The notes beneath the pieces are model-generated. The model saw nothing but the letters and a program-made list of their open reading frames with translations. It ran no database searches and was not told the DNA's origin. 64,000 bases of DNA from the NCBI GenBank assembly GCA_903921455.1, contig CAIXPZ010000096.1:33091-97090 (forward strand), read 5' to 3'. This document shows positions 1-10,221 of this stretch, in pieces. The position numbers and the translations under genes are program-made. The DNA is from an uncultured Verrucomicrobia subdivision 3 bacterium (GTDB taxonomy: Bacteria > Verrucomicrobiota > Verrucomicrobiae > Limisphaerales > UBA11358). Each line of letters starts with the position of its first letter. Positions within the stretch are counted from its first letter, which is position 1.

Positions 1-52
1 CGGTGGCCGGTGCCGCCTGCGCCAAAACGACTGGGAACATGTTGAGTTGCAT
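1..52 (-). CDS. 5' end of an unidentified gene cut by the window edge (possibly yajC-like)
   Basis: Reading leftwards from an ATG at 52, 17 codons stay open to the window edge and give MQLNMFPVVLAQAAPAT. A short hydrophobic start followed by an Ala/Pro/Gln-rich stretch resembles the beginning of YajC-type SecDF accessory proteins, but 17 residues cannot establish this. The start lies about 90 bases downstream of a minus-strand terminator-like palindrome, which is where a new minus-strand transcription unit would be expected. No Shine-Dalgarno sequence is visible. Confidence 0.3.
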   Translation of the reverse strand, partial: MQLNMFPVVLAQAAPAT

Positions 53-138
53 AATAAAAACGGTCGGACAATTTAAGGAATCACCGCCAGATGGCAAGAT
101 TTATCAACGCGTGATTCACCTTGCCGCGACGGGAAAAT

Positions 139-167
139 TAAAAAGCCACGGAAAATTTTCCGTGGCT
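139..167 (-). terminator. perfect 24-bp palindrome with T-run on the minus strand
   Basis: Bases 144-167 are a perfect palindrome (AGCCACGGAAAA and its complement). On the minus strand the stem is followed directly by five T's (139-143). This is the shape of a rho-independent terminator for the minus-strand lepA / small membrane protein unit. On the plus strand there is no T-run, so one-way function is likelier. Confidence 0.6.
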
Positions 168-365
168 ATTGTTCGGGAATCCAAATTATTCCGCCTTTAG
201 TCGTTTGATTATGTGTCCGCCCTTGCCTGAATCTTCTCCGCGCTATGTTAAGCCTTCACGTTTCATGTTGTCTGGAGTGCATCGTTTTAGCGGGAATCCA
301 CCGCGGGTTTGAACCCCTAGCCCTCCCGCAATCACGCATTGGCGGGGATCAAAGAAGCTGTCTGC

Positions 366-563
366 TCACTTAAATTTGATCTTATCCGGCAGAAACAGCA
401 GGCCGATGCCGCCGATGATGAGCATCAGGCCGACCGGCCCCAGTTTCACCCACGGAAAGCCCCCGGGCGGCGCGCTTTGATGTTTCAACGCGGCGATGGT
501 CAGGAATAATCCCAGCGGCACCATCACAAACCCCAGCGCGCGATAGCATTTGTTCTTGGTCAT
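366..563 (-). CDS. small two-helix membrane protein, unknown function
   Basis: The 65-residue product has two hydrophobic stretches (about residues 10-26 and 38-55) separated by a short polar loop containing Pro-Pro-Gly-Gly, and ends in a basic tail (KIKFK). I do not recognise a family. The open frame could begin at a TTG at 602, but the ATG at 563 puts a basic N-terminus (MTKNKCYR) just before the first helix and is preferred. It lies about 100 bases downstream of lepA on the same strand and may be cotranscribed. Topology and real translation are inferred only from the sequence. Confidence 0.5.
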   Translation of the reverse strand: MTKNKCYRALGFVMVPLGLFLTIAALKHQSAPPGGFPWVKLGPVGLMLIIGGIGLLFLPDKIKFK

Positions 564-659
564 GTGAATTTCAAATTCTGAATTGCGAAGATTGAATGAC
601 AAACCAGGCGGGAGGCGCAGGGTTTAGTCATCATTTGCAAGTCGTGATTCGTCATTGCC

Positions 660-2450
<1,791 letters not shown>

Positions 2451-2536
2451 TTACAAAAGCCGGTTCCGCGAATTACAAATTGCGAATCCGAGCGCCATAG
2501 CATAACCGCAAACCGCTTGAAGAAAAGGAAATTTGA

Positions 2537-2558
2537 CCAGCCCGATAAGTTCGGCTGG
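2537..2558 (-). terminator. weak terminator-like hairpin after the FG-GAP gene
   Basis: CCAGCC and GGCTGG form a 6-bp stem around a 10-base loop. Reading the minus strand, a T-rich stretch (2521-2536) follows. The position, 130 bases after the FG-GAP stop and before lepA, suits a terminator separating those genes. The stem is short and the T-run is interrupted. Confidence 0.35.
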
Positions 2559-2684
2559 GCGCTGGCTGGCGCGCCGGCCATGCCTGCGCACGGCGGACGG
2601 CCGCACCGGCGCCGGCGGAACCTGCAGCGCCGGGCAAATTCATTTCCTGAAACCGCTGCCGGCCGCACTCCCCTGCCCGCCCGC

Positions 2685-4997
2685 TTACTCCTGCGGATAA
2701 ACGAGAATCCGGTCGTGGACGAGCACGATCAGGTCGTTCTTGCCGTCGCCCGTGACATCGGCCACGGCACACTCGCGCGGCTCGGGAATGGCGTTTTGCT
2801 GGCCGCGGAACGTGTGCTGTTCAAACACCTGCCAGCGGTCGCCCGGCACCAGCTTGCCGGCCGCGCTGAAGGTCACGAGGTCCAGGTAATGTTTCCCCGA
2901 TTCCATGAAGATGAGCTGCTTGCGGCCGCCGCCGGTCAGGTCGCCCGCGATGACGTCATTCAGGTAGCCATCCTTGATGGGCGTGTCGTAATCGTCCAGC
3001 CGCGTGAGCTGCCAGACATCCCCCGCGAGCGGGAGCCAGGCCACGGCGTTCGCGCCGGTGAAGGCCACCGCCGCGCTGCCGAGCGTCACGGAACTGATGG
3101 CGCTAAAAGTGGTCACGGGCAGATCCAGATTCTTCACCACCTGCCACACCCCGGCGGCATCGCGTTCGCACAGGGTCAGCTGCTTGTGCTCCGCATCAAA
3201 GAGGAACAGCGACGGCACGGGGTTGGCGCCATTCACCACCGTGGCCGCGCCCACAATGCGGGAGTCGCTGGCGGAACCGTTGATCTGGTCCTTGACCGTG
3301 AATTTCCAGTTCGGCGGATTGGTGGAGCCGGCGACCTTCGCCTCGGGCTCCAGAACGACCGCGCGGAGAAAATTTTTCTGCGGCAGGAGCAATTCGGTTT
3401 TCCCATCGCCGTCCACATCCGCCGCGGCGAGCCACGGCTGCTCCATCGCGCCGCCGGGCGGGTCCACGTCCAGCTCGTCGAACTTCCCGTCTTTCTTCTG
3501 CAACAGCACCTTGATCTTCTCATACGGAATCAGCACGACGAGATCCGCGAGTCCGTCCTGGTTCACGTCCTGCACCGCGAGCGCGGCGGGGTTGGCCTTG
3601 AAACTGTCATTCAACTTCTGCGTGGCGGTCTTGCCGTCCGCCGTGCGGGTGAAGAGCGAACGGGCGCCGTCCTTGTCCACGATGACGGCGAGCGTCGGTT
3701 TCGCGCCGGCTTTCAACGGCCCCACCGCCATCGCCAGCGGCTTGCCCTCCAGCGGCAGCGGCATGGGAAACGGCAGCCGGCCGCTCTTGTCGAACTGCGT
3801 CATGGCGACGGAATTTTCATCGCGGCTCAGGAGAAAGATTTCGGGATGCTGGTCGTGGTTCCAATCCGCCACGGCGATCTGCGACACGCCCGCGAGGCTG
3901 GGAAACTTCTTCGGCGTGGCCAGCGTGCCGTCCGCCGACTGGAGATACACCGAGAGCTGGCCGCTCTCCGGTTCCGCGACGATCAGGTCCGCGCGGCCAT
4001 CGCCATCCACATCCGCCCACAGCGCGCCGCGCTGGGCGGCCTCGGATTTGTTGAGCGGCAACACCTGCAACTGACCCTGCTTGAACTTGCCCGCCAGCGG
4101 CTCCGCCGGCTTGCGCGTGAATTGCGAGACTTCCGCGCGGCCCGTCGCCTGCACGATGTCCACGAGATAATTCGTCCGGCCGCCGGCCAGCGTGTCCACC
4201 CAGAACGAGCGGACCGGCTGCGTCTTAAAATAGATCTCGGGGCCCAGCTGGCCGCCGGCATTCTGCAACCGCACGCGAAACGGCGTCGGGCTGTCGAAAT
4301 CCACGAAGAGCAGATCGTTTCTGCCGTCGCCGTTCACGTCGTCAATCTGCACCGCCTTGGGCGTGCCCGAATACGAGATCTTCACCGGCTCGGCCAGCGT
4401 GTGATCCTTCTGCTGCGAGAGAAAATATACCGCGCCGTTGTCGCCGAGCAGCACGATGTCCGGCGTGCCGTCGCCGTTCAGGTCGCCGACCGACAGCGCG
4501 TTCGGATCCATCCGGCCGTCGTCCAGGTGCCAGCGCTTCGGCTCGCTCCAGCCGTTCGTGCTGAGATTGTAGCGCACGATCAAATCCTTGGCGTCACCAT
4601 AATAGATCAGGTCCGGGCGGCCATCGCCGTTCACATCCGTCACCACGAGCGCGGCGATGCGCTCCTCCGTGGGCACGGAATCAATGCGGAACCTCGAGCC
4701 GGGCGGCAGGTCGTTCAATTCCAGCTTCGCCGCGGCCGCCGCGTCGTTGCGATTCGTCTTGCCGGTGAGGTTGTAAAGCAGGTTGATCTTGGAACGCAAA
4801 TTGTTCGCCACGATGAGGTCGTTCAGCCCGTCGCCATCCAGGTCGGCGGTGCGGAGGCTGTTGATCTGCTGGTCCACGGGGAAAACTTCCTTGCCGCTGA
4901 AACCAAAGAGATTGGTGCCGCCCGCCGCGCGAGCCGCCCCGCAAAAAACACCCGCCGCCAAGCCGGCGACGGCGAAACCTTTCAGACAACGATTCAT
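2685..4997 (-). CDS. exported FG-GAP/VCBS repeat (integrin-like beta-propeller) protein
   Basis: From the ATG at 4997 the 770-residue protein starts with a signal peptide (MNRCLKGFAVAGLAAGVFCG, then ARAA). The open frame extends 21 codons further upstream, but that extension would bury the signal. About nine Ca-binding loops of the form D-x-[DN]-x-DG are spaced along the chain, for example DLDGDGLNDLIV, DVNGDGRPDLIY, DLNGDGTPDIVL, DVDGDGRADLIV and DVTGDGKNDLIV. These mark FG-GAP/VCBS blades, which fold as beta-propellers and bind Ca2+. Such proteins sit at the cell surface or periplasm; the ligand is unknown. It ends 234 bases before lepA and follows yjbQ by 69 bases. Confidence 0.85.
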   Translation of the reverse strand: MNRCLKGFAVAGLAAGVFCGAARAAGGTNLFGFSGKEVFPVDQQINSLRTADLDGDGLNDLIVANNLRSKINLLYNLTGKTNRNDAAAAAKLELNDLPPGSRFRIDSVPTEERIAALVVTDVNGDGRPDLIYYGDAKDLIVRYNLSTNGWSEPKRWHLDDGRMDPNALSVGDLNGDGTPDIVLLGDNGAVYFLSQQKDHTLAEPVKISYSGTPKAVQIDDVNGDGRNDLLFVDFDSPTPFRVRLQNAGGQLGPEIYFKTQPVRSFWVDTLAGGRTNYLVDIVQATGRAEVSQFTRKPAEPLAGKFKQGQLQVLPLNKSEAAQRGALWADVDGDGRADLIVAEPESGQLSVYLQSADGTLATPKKFPSLAGVSQIAVADWNHDQHPEIFLLSRDENSVAMTQFDKSGRLPFPMPLPLEGKPLAMAVGPLKAGAKPTLAVIVDKDGARSLFTRTADGKTATQKLNDSFKANPAALAVQDVNQDGLADLVVLIPYEKIKVLLQKKDGKFDELDVDPPGGAMEQPWLAAADVDGDGKTELLLPQKNFLRAVVLEPEAKVAGSTNPPNWKFTVKDQINGSASDSRIVGAATVVNGANPVPSLFLFDAEHKQLTLCERDAAGVWQVVKNLDLPVTTFSAISSVTLGSAAVAFTGANAVAWLPLAGDVWQLTRLDDYDTPIKDGYLNDVIAGDLTGGGRKQLIFMESGKHYLDLVTFSAAGKLVPGDRWQVFEQHTFRGQQNAIPEPRECAVADVTGDGKNDLIVLVHDRILVYPQE

Positions 4998-5066
4998 GCG
5001 CGGCAAGCTGCCAGCGCCGACGGAAATTGGCGAGATTATTCGGTGGTGCATTGCGCACAATGCGCC

Positions 5067-5489
5067 TTATTCGCCAATGAAGTGCAGCGCCACCTGGCGA
5101 CGGTGCGGGCGCGTGCGGTGTTCCCAGAGATAAATCCCCTGCCACGTCCCCAGCGCCAGCCGGCCGGCGTGCAGCGGCAGCGAAAGATTCACCGCCGTCA
5201 GCGCCGTGCGGATGTGCGCGGCCATGTCGTCCGCGCCCTCGGCGGTGTGGCGGAACAGCCCATCCCCATCCGGCACCAGCCGCGCGAAAAAGGCGTCGAG
5301 ATCGCGGCGCACATCGGGGTCGGCATTTTCCTGGATGAGCAGCGAGGCGGAGGTGTGACGCAGATGCAGCGTCACCAGGCCGTCGCGGAAATCATTTTGG
5401 CGAATCCACTGTTCCACCGCGCCGGTGAATTCCACCAGCCCGCGGCCGCGCGTGGGAAGGTTGAGTTCATGAAATGCCTGGCGGAACAT
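5067..5489 (-). CDS. yjbQ: YjbQ/UPF0047 family protein (secondary thiamine-phosphate synthase activity)
   Basis: The 140-residue protein matches the compact YjbQ family in length and motifs: GLVTLHLRHTSASLLIQENA near residues 37-56, HTAEGADDMAAHI around 81-93, and the ending LALGTWQGIYLWEHR followed by a basic beta strand. The conserved His and Asp/Glu residues line a metal-binding site in solved family members. The family has weak thiamine-phosphate synthase activity, but its physiological role is unsettled. It lies between the TPR gene and the FG-GAP gene, all on the minus strand. The start at ATG 5489 agrees with the family N-terminus. Confidence 0.92.
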   Translation of the reverse strand: MFRQAFHELNLPTRGRGLVEFTGAVEQWIRQNDFRDGLVTLHLRHTSASLLIQENADPDVRRDLDAFFARLVPDGDGLFRHTAEGADDMAAHIRTALTAVNLSLPLHAGRLALGTWQGIYLWEHRTRPHRRQVALHFIGE

Positions 5490-5587
5490 AATTGCTTCGT
5501 GGTCGGGCCGGCCGGCTGTTGAGCCCGGGCGACGGCCTTCGTTTCCGGGTTGGCGGATTTACCGCCCGGCGCCCTGATCCATTCGAA

Positions 5588-7579
5588 TCACTGCACGGGC
5601 GCGCCCTTGTCGGCGAGCAGTTTTTCCAAATCAGGATTATGCGGCTGGCCGGCATCAATCGCTTTCTGATAATGCCAGCGGGCCAGCTCGGCGAGCGGCG
5701 GCGTCTGGCTCAGATAAATCACGGCCAGATTGTTGTGCGCGGGCGCGTAATTCGGGCTCAGTTGGATGGCGCGGCGCAGCGCGGTTTCCGCCGCCTTGCG
5801 CTGGCCCTTGTGGCTCAAGGTGACGCCGAGATAATTCTGGATCTCCGGATTGTTCGGATCAATCTGCGCGGCGCGGCTCAGGGCGTTCAGCGCATCGTCG
5901 TATTTGGCCTGCTGGAATTTGAGGTAGCCGAGCGTGGCCAGGTTGTAGGCGTCGTCCGGACTCTGCACGAGCGCGGCGCGAATGTGTTTTTCCGCGTCCT
6001 CCAGCTTGCCCTGCTGCATTTCAATCGTGGCGAGGTTGGCGAGCGCAATGCCGTTGTTCTGGTCGCGGTCGAGTATTTTCGCGTAGTCCGCCTCGGCGGC
6101 CCCGTATTCCTGATGGGCGAAATGTTGTTGTGCGGAAGCCACCAGCTCGGCGGTGCCGGGAGGCATCTCGCGGATGGATTTCTTTTCCGCATCCGGATTG
6201 GTCAGCGGCGTCACGGCCGTCTTGAACAGCGCCTGCTCGTCGTCGGTGTAGGGAATGGACTGGGCCTCGGCCACGGCCAGGCGGGCGCGCAGCCCGGTGA
6301 CCTCGTCGTTCAACGCCGAAACCTGCGTCGTCACCTTGGCATTCTTGCTGCCGGCAGTTTGCTTGCTAAGCACGTCCAGCTTCTCGATCAAGCGGTCGCG
6401 GTCCAGCGTGAGCTCGCGGATGCGCGACTCATATTCCGCGACGTTCACGCCGGCATTGGTCGGCGTCGTCAGGGTCAGTTGCAGCTTGCGTTCCAGCGCC
6501 AGTTTCTCCAGCGCGTTGATCTGGGCCTCGGATTGCAGGGACGCCACCAGCGCTCGCGATTGTTTCAGCTCGGTGGCCAGCTTGTCGGCATCCGTCACGG
6601 GCGCCGGCGCGGCACGCAGAGTCGCGATTTGTTTTTTGAGCAGCGCATTTTCCTCGCGCAAGGCGGCCAGATCGCCGTCCGAAATCGCGACCTTACCGGG
6701 GCTGGCGGGAGGGCTGACACCGCCGGCAACAGTATTAGTGGCGGCGGCGCTCTGGCGCAGCTTCAGGATTTCATTGGCCAGCTGTTCGGCGCGGTCATGT
6801 TCGTCGTTGAAATTTCTCACGGCGGCCGCGCGTTCCAGCTTGGCCATTTCGAGCGCGTTGGTGTCGGGGACCAGGACGCGGACGAAGTTGGTGACGACCA
6901 GCGGAGCCGTATTCTTGGCAAACACCTCGGCAATACTCGTCGCCACCACCGTCGGATGGTTGGTCGCGATGACCGTGACCACATTGGTGACAAACTGCGT
7001 CACGATGTTGGTGGTTTCGGCGCTGCCGTGGCTCGCTTTGAACAGGTCGATCTGCTTCATCAGGGCGCGGATTTTTTCCTGCGCACGCTCCAGTTCCCGC
7101 GGATCGGCGGCGGATGGCTGGACCGCCAGCGCCTCCTTGAGCTTGGCCTGCCAGATTTCGTTGGCCGCCTGCGCGGTGAGCAACTGTGTGCGCAGATTAT
7201 CCATCTCCGTTGGCAATTGCAGATCGTTCGCCGGGGGCGGGTTCGTGGGAGCGGCCGGGGCGGGCTTCACAAATTTTTTGGCGGCCGAGACGAGCGAGGC
7301 GTGGTTCTTGAGCTCGGCAATCTGGTCGTTGATGTGATTCAACCGGAAGGCGACGATGTTGGGATTCCAGGTGGAGAATTGTTTTTGAAACCGCTGCAAC
7401 TGATTTTGCACATCGGTGAAAGCGGCCAGCGCTTCGCCGGGATCGCCGTTCTCGGCCAGAGTGTCCGCCTGCTGGATGAGGCCGTAAATGGCGATGTATT
7501 TATCATCGGCTTCCTGCTGGGCGCGCGCCGTGCCGACCAGGCCGGCGACCAGCAAGAGGGTGATGGCGACAAATTTCAT
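5588..7579 (-). CDS. exported coiled-coil and TPR repeat protein
   Basis: The 663-residue product begins with a signal peptide (MKFVAITLLLVAGLVGTARA, then QQ); the ATG at 7579 is chosen for that reason over an upstream in-frame ATG at 7633. Residues of about 30-430 are Ala/Leu/Glu/Lys/Gln-rich with heptad character, interrupted by a Thr/Asn/Val-rich stretch (TNIVTQFVTNVVTVIATNHP). About five TPR units follow (roughly 490-650), e.g. ALANLATIEMQQGKLEDAEK, YNLATLGYLKFQQAKYDDAL and PAHNNLAVIYLSQ. TPR arrays are protein-interaction scaffolds, and the coiled coil suggests an elongated periplasmic oligomer. The partner is unknown. It is divergent from the HNH gene. Confidence 0.85.
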   Translation of the reverse strand: MKFVAITLLLVAGLVGTARAQQEADDKYIAIYGLIQQADTLAENGDPGEALAAFTDVQNQLQRFQKQFSTWNPNIVAFRLNHINDQIAELKNHASLVSAAKKFVKPAPAAPTNPPPANDLQLPTEMDNLRTQLLTAQAANEIWQAKLKEALAVQPSAADPRELERAQEKIRALMKQIDLFKASHGSAETTNIVTQFVTNVVTVIATNHPTVVATSIAEVFAKNTAPLVVTNFVRVLVPDTNALEMAKLERAAAVRNFNDEHDRAEQLANEILKLRQSAAATNTVAGGVSPPASPGKVAISDGDLAALREENALLKKQIATLRAAPAPVTDADKLATELKQSRALVASLQSEAQINALEKLALERKLQLTLTTPTNAGVNVAEYESRIRELTLDRDRLIEKLDVLSKQTAGSKNAKVTTQVSALNDEVTGLRARLAVAEAQSIPYTDDEQALFKTAVTPLTNPDAEKKSIREMPPGTAELVASAQQHFAHQEYGAAEADYAKILDRDQNNGIALANLATIEMQQGKLEDAEKHIRAALVQSPDDAYNLATLGYLKFQQAKYDDALNALSRAAQIDPNNPEIQNYLGVTLSHKGQRKAAETALRRAIQLSPNYAPAHNNLAVIYLSQTPPLAELARWHYQKAIDAGQPHNPDLEKLLADKGAPVQ

Positions 7580-7695
7580 ATCAGCAAAATGCCAGAGGAA
7601 AATTGCTTTGGCAATGCGCCGCGTGAAACGCAATTGTCACGTGCGGAAGGATTGACCGGCAAAAATAGTTTTGCTACTGTCCCGCTAGTTGCGCC

Positions 7696-8319
7696 ATGAA
7701 ATCCGCACTGAACCAGCACGTATTGGTTTTGAACCGGCTTTGGCAGGCCGTCAACGTTTGCACCGCCCGCCGCGCGCTCACGCTTCTCTTTCAAGGCCAG
7801 GCGCAAGTGGTGTTGAATAATCCCGACGGCTCCTTCCGCACGTTTAATTTTCAGGAATGGGCGGATGTCTCCGCCGATGCACCCTCGGACGACTCCATTC
7901 ACGCCATCTCCTTCCGCATCCGCGTGCCGAAAATCATCCTGCTCTTCATGTATGACCGGATGCCGAAGAAGGAAGTGAAGTTCACCCGGCACAATATTTT
8001 CGAACGCGACAAGGACACCTGCCAATACTGCGGCAAAGTGTTTGAGCGGAAAGATCTGAACCTAGACCACGTCATCCCGCGCGACCGCGGCGGGCCGACG
8101 TCATGGGAAAACATCGTCTGCTCCTGCATCCCGTGCAACACGCGCAAGTCCAACCGGACGCCGTTCGAGGCCGGCATGAATCTCGTGCGCAAGCCCAAGC
8201 GGCCGAAATGGCGGCCCTTCGTGCAGATCAATTTCACGCTGCACCGCCACGAAAGCTGGAAACATTTCGTGGACCTGGCCTATTGGAACGTGGAACTGGG
8301 CGAAGATGTGGCGACGTAG
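7696..8319 (+). CDS. HNH endonuclease family protein
   Basis: The 207-residue protein has a C-terminal HNH module with CQYCG (about residue 110), the catalytic LDHVIPRDRGG (about 123-133), WENIV, and a second zinc pair CSCIPCN (about 138-144). The first 90 residues (ALNQHVLVLNRLWQAVNVCT) match the N-terminal region common to stand-alone bacterial HNH proteins. Such proteins are predicted Zn/Mg-dependent DNA nucleases; most have no assigned physiological role. It is transcribed alone, divergently from the TPR gene and just upstream of tRNA-Glu. There is no adjacent methylase or phage gene that would suggest restriction or packaging. Confidence 0.88.
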   Translation: MKSALNQHVLVLNRLWQAVNVCTARRALTLLFQGQAQVVLNNPDGSFRTFNFQEWADVSADAPSDDSIHAISFRIRVPKIILLFMYDRMPKKEVKFTRHNIFERDKDTCQYCGKVFERKDLNLDHVIPRDRGGPTSWENIVCSCIPCNTRKSNRTPFEAGMNLVRKPKRPKWRPFVQINFTLHRHESWKHFVDLAYWNVELGEDVAT

Positions 8320-8326
8320 CCGCGCA

Positions 8327-8354
8327 TTGACTTTGGCGCGGCCGCGGATAACAT
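8327..8354 (+). promoter_or_regulatory. sigma70-like promoter for tRNA-Glu
   Basis: TTGACT (8327-8332) and TAACAT (8349-8354) are separated by 16 bases and end 10 bases before the tRNA. The -35 matches the consensus at 5 of 6 positions and the -10 at 4 of 6. The tRNA-Asn gene in this window has a similar arrangement (TTGACG, 16 bases, TAAATT). Confidence 0.45.
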
Positions 8355-8364
8355 ATTCCTTCTT

Positions 8365-8439
8365 GGCGTGCTCGTCTATCGGCTAGGACAACGGATTCTC
8401 AATTCGTGAAGACGGGTTCGATTCCCGTGCGCGCTACCA
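8365..8439 (+). tRNA. tRNA-Glu (anticodon CTC)
   Basis: I folded the 75-base cloverleaf by hand. The acceptor stem is GGCGTGC/GCGCGCT (with G-U pairs), followed by discriminator A and an encoded CCA. The D stem is GTCT/GGAC, the anticodon stem ACGGA/TTCGT with loop TTCTCAA, and the T stem ACGGG/CCCGT with loop TTCGATT. The anticodon at 8398-8400 is CTC, reading GAG (Glu). Confidence 0.95.
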
Positions 8440-8562
8440 CTTTCTACACCACCATTAAACCATTAAAATCAAAGGGAATGAACGCATTGTCTTTGGCCGT
8501 AGTTTTCCGGCGCGTTGAATCGCTTCCTGCTTGGTAGCGATGAGGGCTTACATGGCTTGTTA

Positions 8563-8820
8563 TCAGGTGCGGGTGGCGATGCCGGTACCGACGGGATCGC
8601 TCACCCCGCCTTCGCCATCCACCAGAAAATGCTGCCGGACGGTGTGGACGAGCAGATTTTCGGCCGGCAGATTGACGGCCTTGTCGTTTTCGACCACATC
8701 CAGGACATCTTCCAGCGTGATCTCCCGGTCTGCGGCCACCACGCGATGAAAGCCGCGCTGGTTATAGCCCCGGAGGTGCCCACCGGTTAGCCGGTGGCAG
8801 CCTTTCTTCCCACGCCTCAA
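8563..8820 (-). pseudogene. ftsA: isolated fragment of cell-division gene ftsA
   Basis: An 85-codon frame starting from a TTG contains a stretch closely resembling the 1C (SHS2) subdomain of FtsA. TGGH is followed by NQRGF, REITLEDVLDVVE, NLPAENLLVHTVRQHFLVDG and SDPVG, in the same order and spacing as FtsA residues of about 80-150. FtsA is an actin-like protein of about 400 residues that tethers FtsZ to the membrane. Here the ATP-binding lobes and the membrane-targeting helix are absent on both sides: before TGGH the sequence is unrelated and basic, and after DPVG it runs into GIATRT and a stop. I read this as a decayed partial duplicate or transposed piece, with the functional ftsA elsewhere. 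A translated domain-only protein is possible but unlikely. Confidence 0.7.
8780..8797. repeat. small perfect hairpin at the ftsA-fragment boundary
   Basis: CCACCGG and CCGGTGG enclose a TTAG loop. It lies exactly where the FtsA-like reading begins, so it may mark the junction of the inserted fragment. No T-run follows on either strand, so it is not an obvious terminator. A REP-type element is possible but no other copy is seen in this window. Confidence 0.35.
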
Positions 8821-8856
8821 GCTCAGTTTTGAATTCAGATTTCAGGAATTACCCTA

Positions 8857-10215
8857 TTATCTTTGGTGGGCAGCCAGCCGATAGGCCTCGGTGGTGGTAT
8901 AATACTTGACCAGCATGCCGGCGGATTCCCACGCGGGCATATTTCCATTGGCGAGATAGCGCAAATATTTTTGGGTGACCTGCGCGAAATGCGCTTCATG
9001 GCCGACATTGTATTTTTCGGGCACGACGATTTCCCAATGGTTGCCGGCTGACTTCATCTCGATACCCGGCCAGGTGACGGCGAGTTTGGCGACGGCGGCG
9101 CGAACGACTTTTTCAAATTCGGCCGTAGTTGTCCCGCCCACATTCTCGATGCAAAGCGTCGGACTGTAGTTTTGCTCCGGGCCTTGCTTGATCGCGAGAT
9201 TCGCTCGTGTGCCGCGGAACAGCGCGTTATGGGAATCTTTGGTGCCAGCCGGCGCCTCGAAATTCCAGCGCGCGGTCACCTTGGCATGGATGCCGCGGAT
9301 CGTGTAGTTCACCTCGCCGTTTTGCGGGACGTTCAGAATATTATCTGGCCCGACATCCTTCTTCAGGAAATCCGGATATTCTTCGAGGCCGGTCGCCTGT
9401 TTGAATTGCGCCAGCGTGAGTTTGGTCGGCCAGCTCTTGGCCGAAGCGACCTTGATATCCTTGCGCCAGTTGAGCGTTTGATCCGGGAAACATTGCCATT
9501 GAACCAAATCAACGAGATGTGTGCCGACATCGGGAACGGCCTCGCCTTGCTGCGTCGCGTCGAAGAACCACGCGGGGCGGATCAGCGGTTTGCCCGCGAC
9601 CTGCTTGAAGAAATGGTGAACGCTCTCCATCACCACGGCGGGATTTTCCGGCGTGCCGGTAACGAAGGTGCCAAACACTTCCGGCATCCGGGCCAATTCT
9701 CGCTGCAACGCGATGGTAATTTCGTAGCGCTCCGTCATGATGTCGTAGAGCAGGACTTTCTTGCGCTCGGCGAGCCGGAACGTTTTCTGCAATTGAGTGA
9801 AGCCTTCGGGCGTGATGGCCATCGGTTTGTCAGCGAGCACGTTCAAGCCGGCGGCCACGGCCTTCTCGATGTATTCCGTTTTCTGCCGGTTGTTGCCGGA
9901 GATCACCACGACATTGCCCGCTTTTTCCTGGCACATGCGGTCAAGAAAATCCGGGCCGGTGAAAACTTTTTCTTCCCAGTGCGTCGGGCTGTCGGCGCGC
10001 GTGTTGAATCCGTCGATGCGCTGCAAGTGAGCCCTGACGTCCGGACCAGCTGGCGCATAGACGTGAACCACCGGGCTCACTTGCGGATACATTTCCTTCT
10101 GCACCAGCCCGGCGTGAAAATGCCCGGGGTCCAGCGTGATGAGACGAACCGTTGGATCAGCTGCAAGGGTGGACATGGCAATACCAGCGACGAGCAGGAA
10201 AAAACTTTTCTTCAT
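8857..10215 (-). CDS. exported Gfo/Idh/MocA-like oxidoreductase with oxidoreductase-C-type tail
   Basis: The 452-residue protein begins with a Sec-type signal (MKKSFFLLVAGIAMSTLA, then AD). The N-terminal half is Rossmann-like but atypical: instead of a clear GxGxxG it has VRLITLDPGHFHAGLVQKEM. The motif usually written EKP is NVLADKPMAI. The C-terminal half (VMESVHHFFKQVAGKPLIRP and GTHLVDLVQWQCFP) matches exported oxidoreductases that carry a distinct C-terminal domain. These are thought to act on sugars or glycosides, but cofactor use is unproven here because the nucleotide loop is unusual. It is last in an operon with a 6-base gap to the Tat oxidoreductase gene upstream, so joint action on the same glycoside is likely. 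Confidence 0.8.
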   Translation of the reverse strand: MKKSFFLLVAGIAMSTLAADPTVRLITLDPGHFHAGLVQKEMYPQVSPVVHVYAPAGPDVRAHLQRIDGFNTRADSPTHWEEKVFTGPDFLDRMCQEKAGNVVVISGNNRQKTEYIEKAVAAGLNVLADKPMAITPEGFTQLQKTFRLAERKKVLLYDIMTERYEITIALQRELARMPEVFGTFVTGTPENPAVVMESVHHFFKQVAGKPLIRPAWFFDATQQGEAVPDVGTHLVDLVQWQCFPDQTLNWRKDIKVASAKSWPTKLTLAQFKQATGLEEYPDFLKKDVGPDNILNVPQNGEVNYTIRGIHAKVTARWNFEAPAGTKDSHNALFRGTRANLAIKQGPEQNYSPTLCIENVGGTTTAEFEKVVRAAVAKLAVTWPGIEMKSAGNHWEIVVPEKYNVGHEAHFAQVTQKYLRYLANGNMPAWESAGMLVKYYTTTEAYRLAAHQR

Positions 10216-10221
10216 GGGGCT

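Noticed and set aside
3..200. A 65-codon plus-strand frame at the window start
   Set aside because: It crosses the terminator-like palindrome and overlaps the minus-strand gene start; it has no recognisable features.
296..345. A GGGTTTGAACCCC stretch resembling a tRNA T-arm
   Set aside because: The 5-bp T stem does not form on either strand and no acceptor or anticodon arms can be built.
5492..7699. A 735-codon plus-strand frame opposite the TPR gene
   Set aside because: Same cause: low-complexity basic text and no family resemblance, while the minus strand has a signal peptide and TPR motifs.
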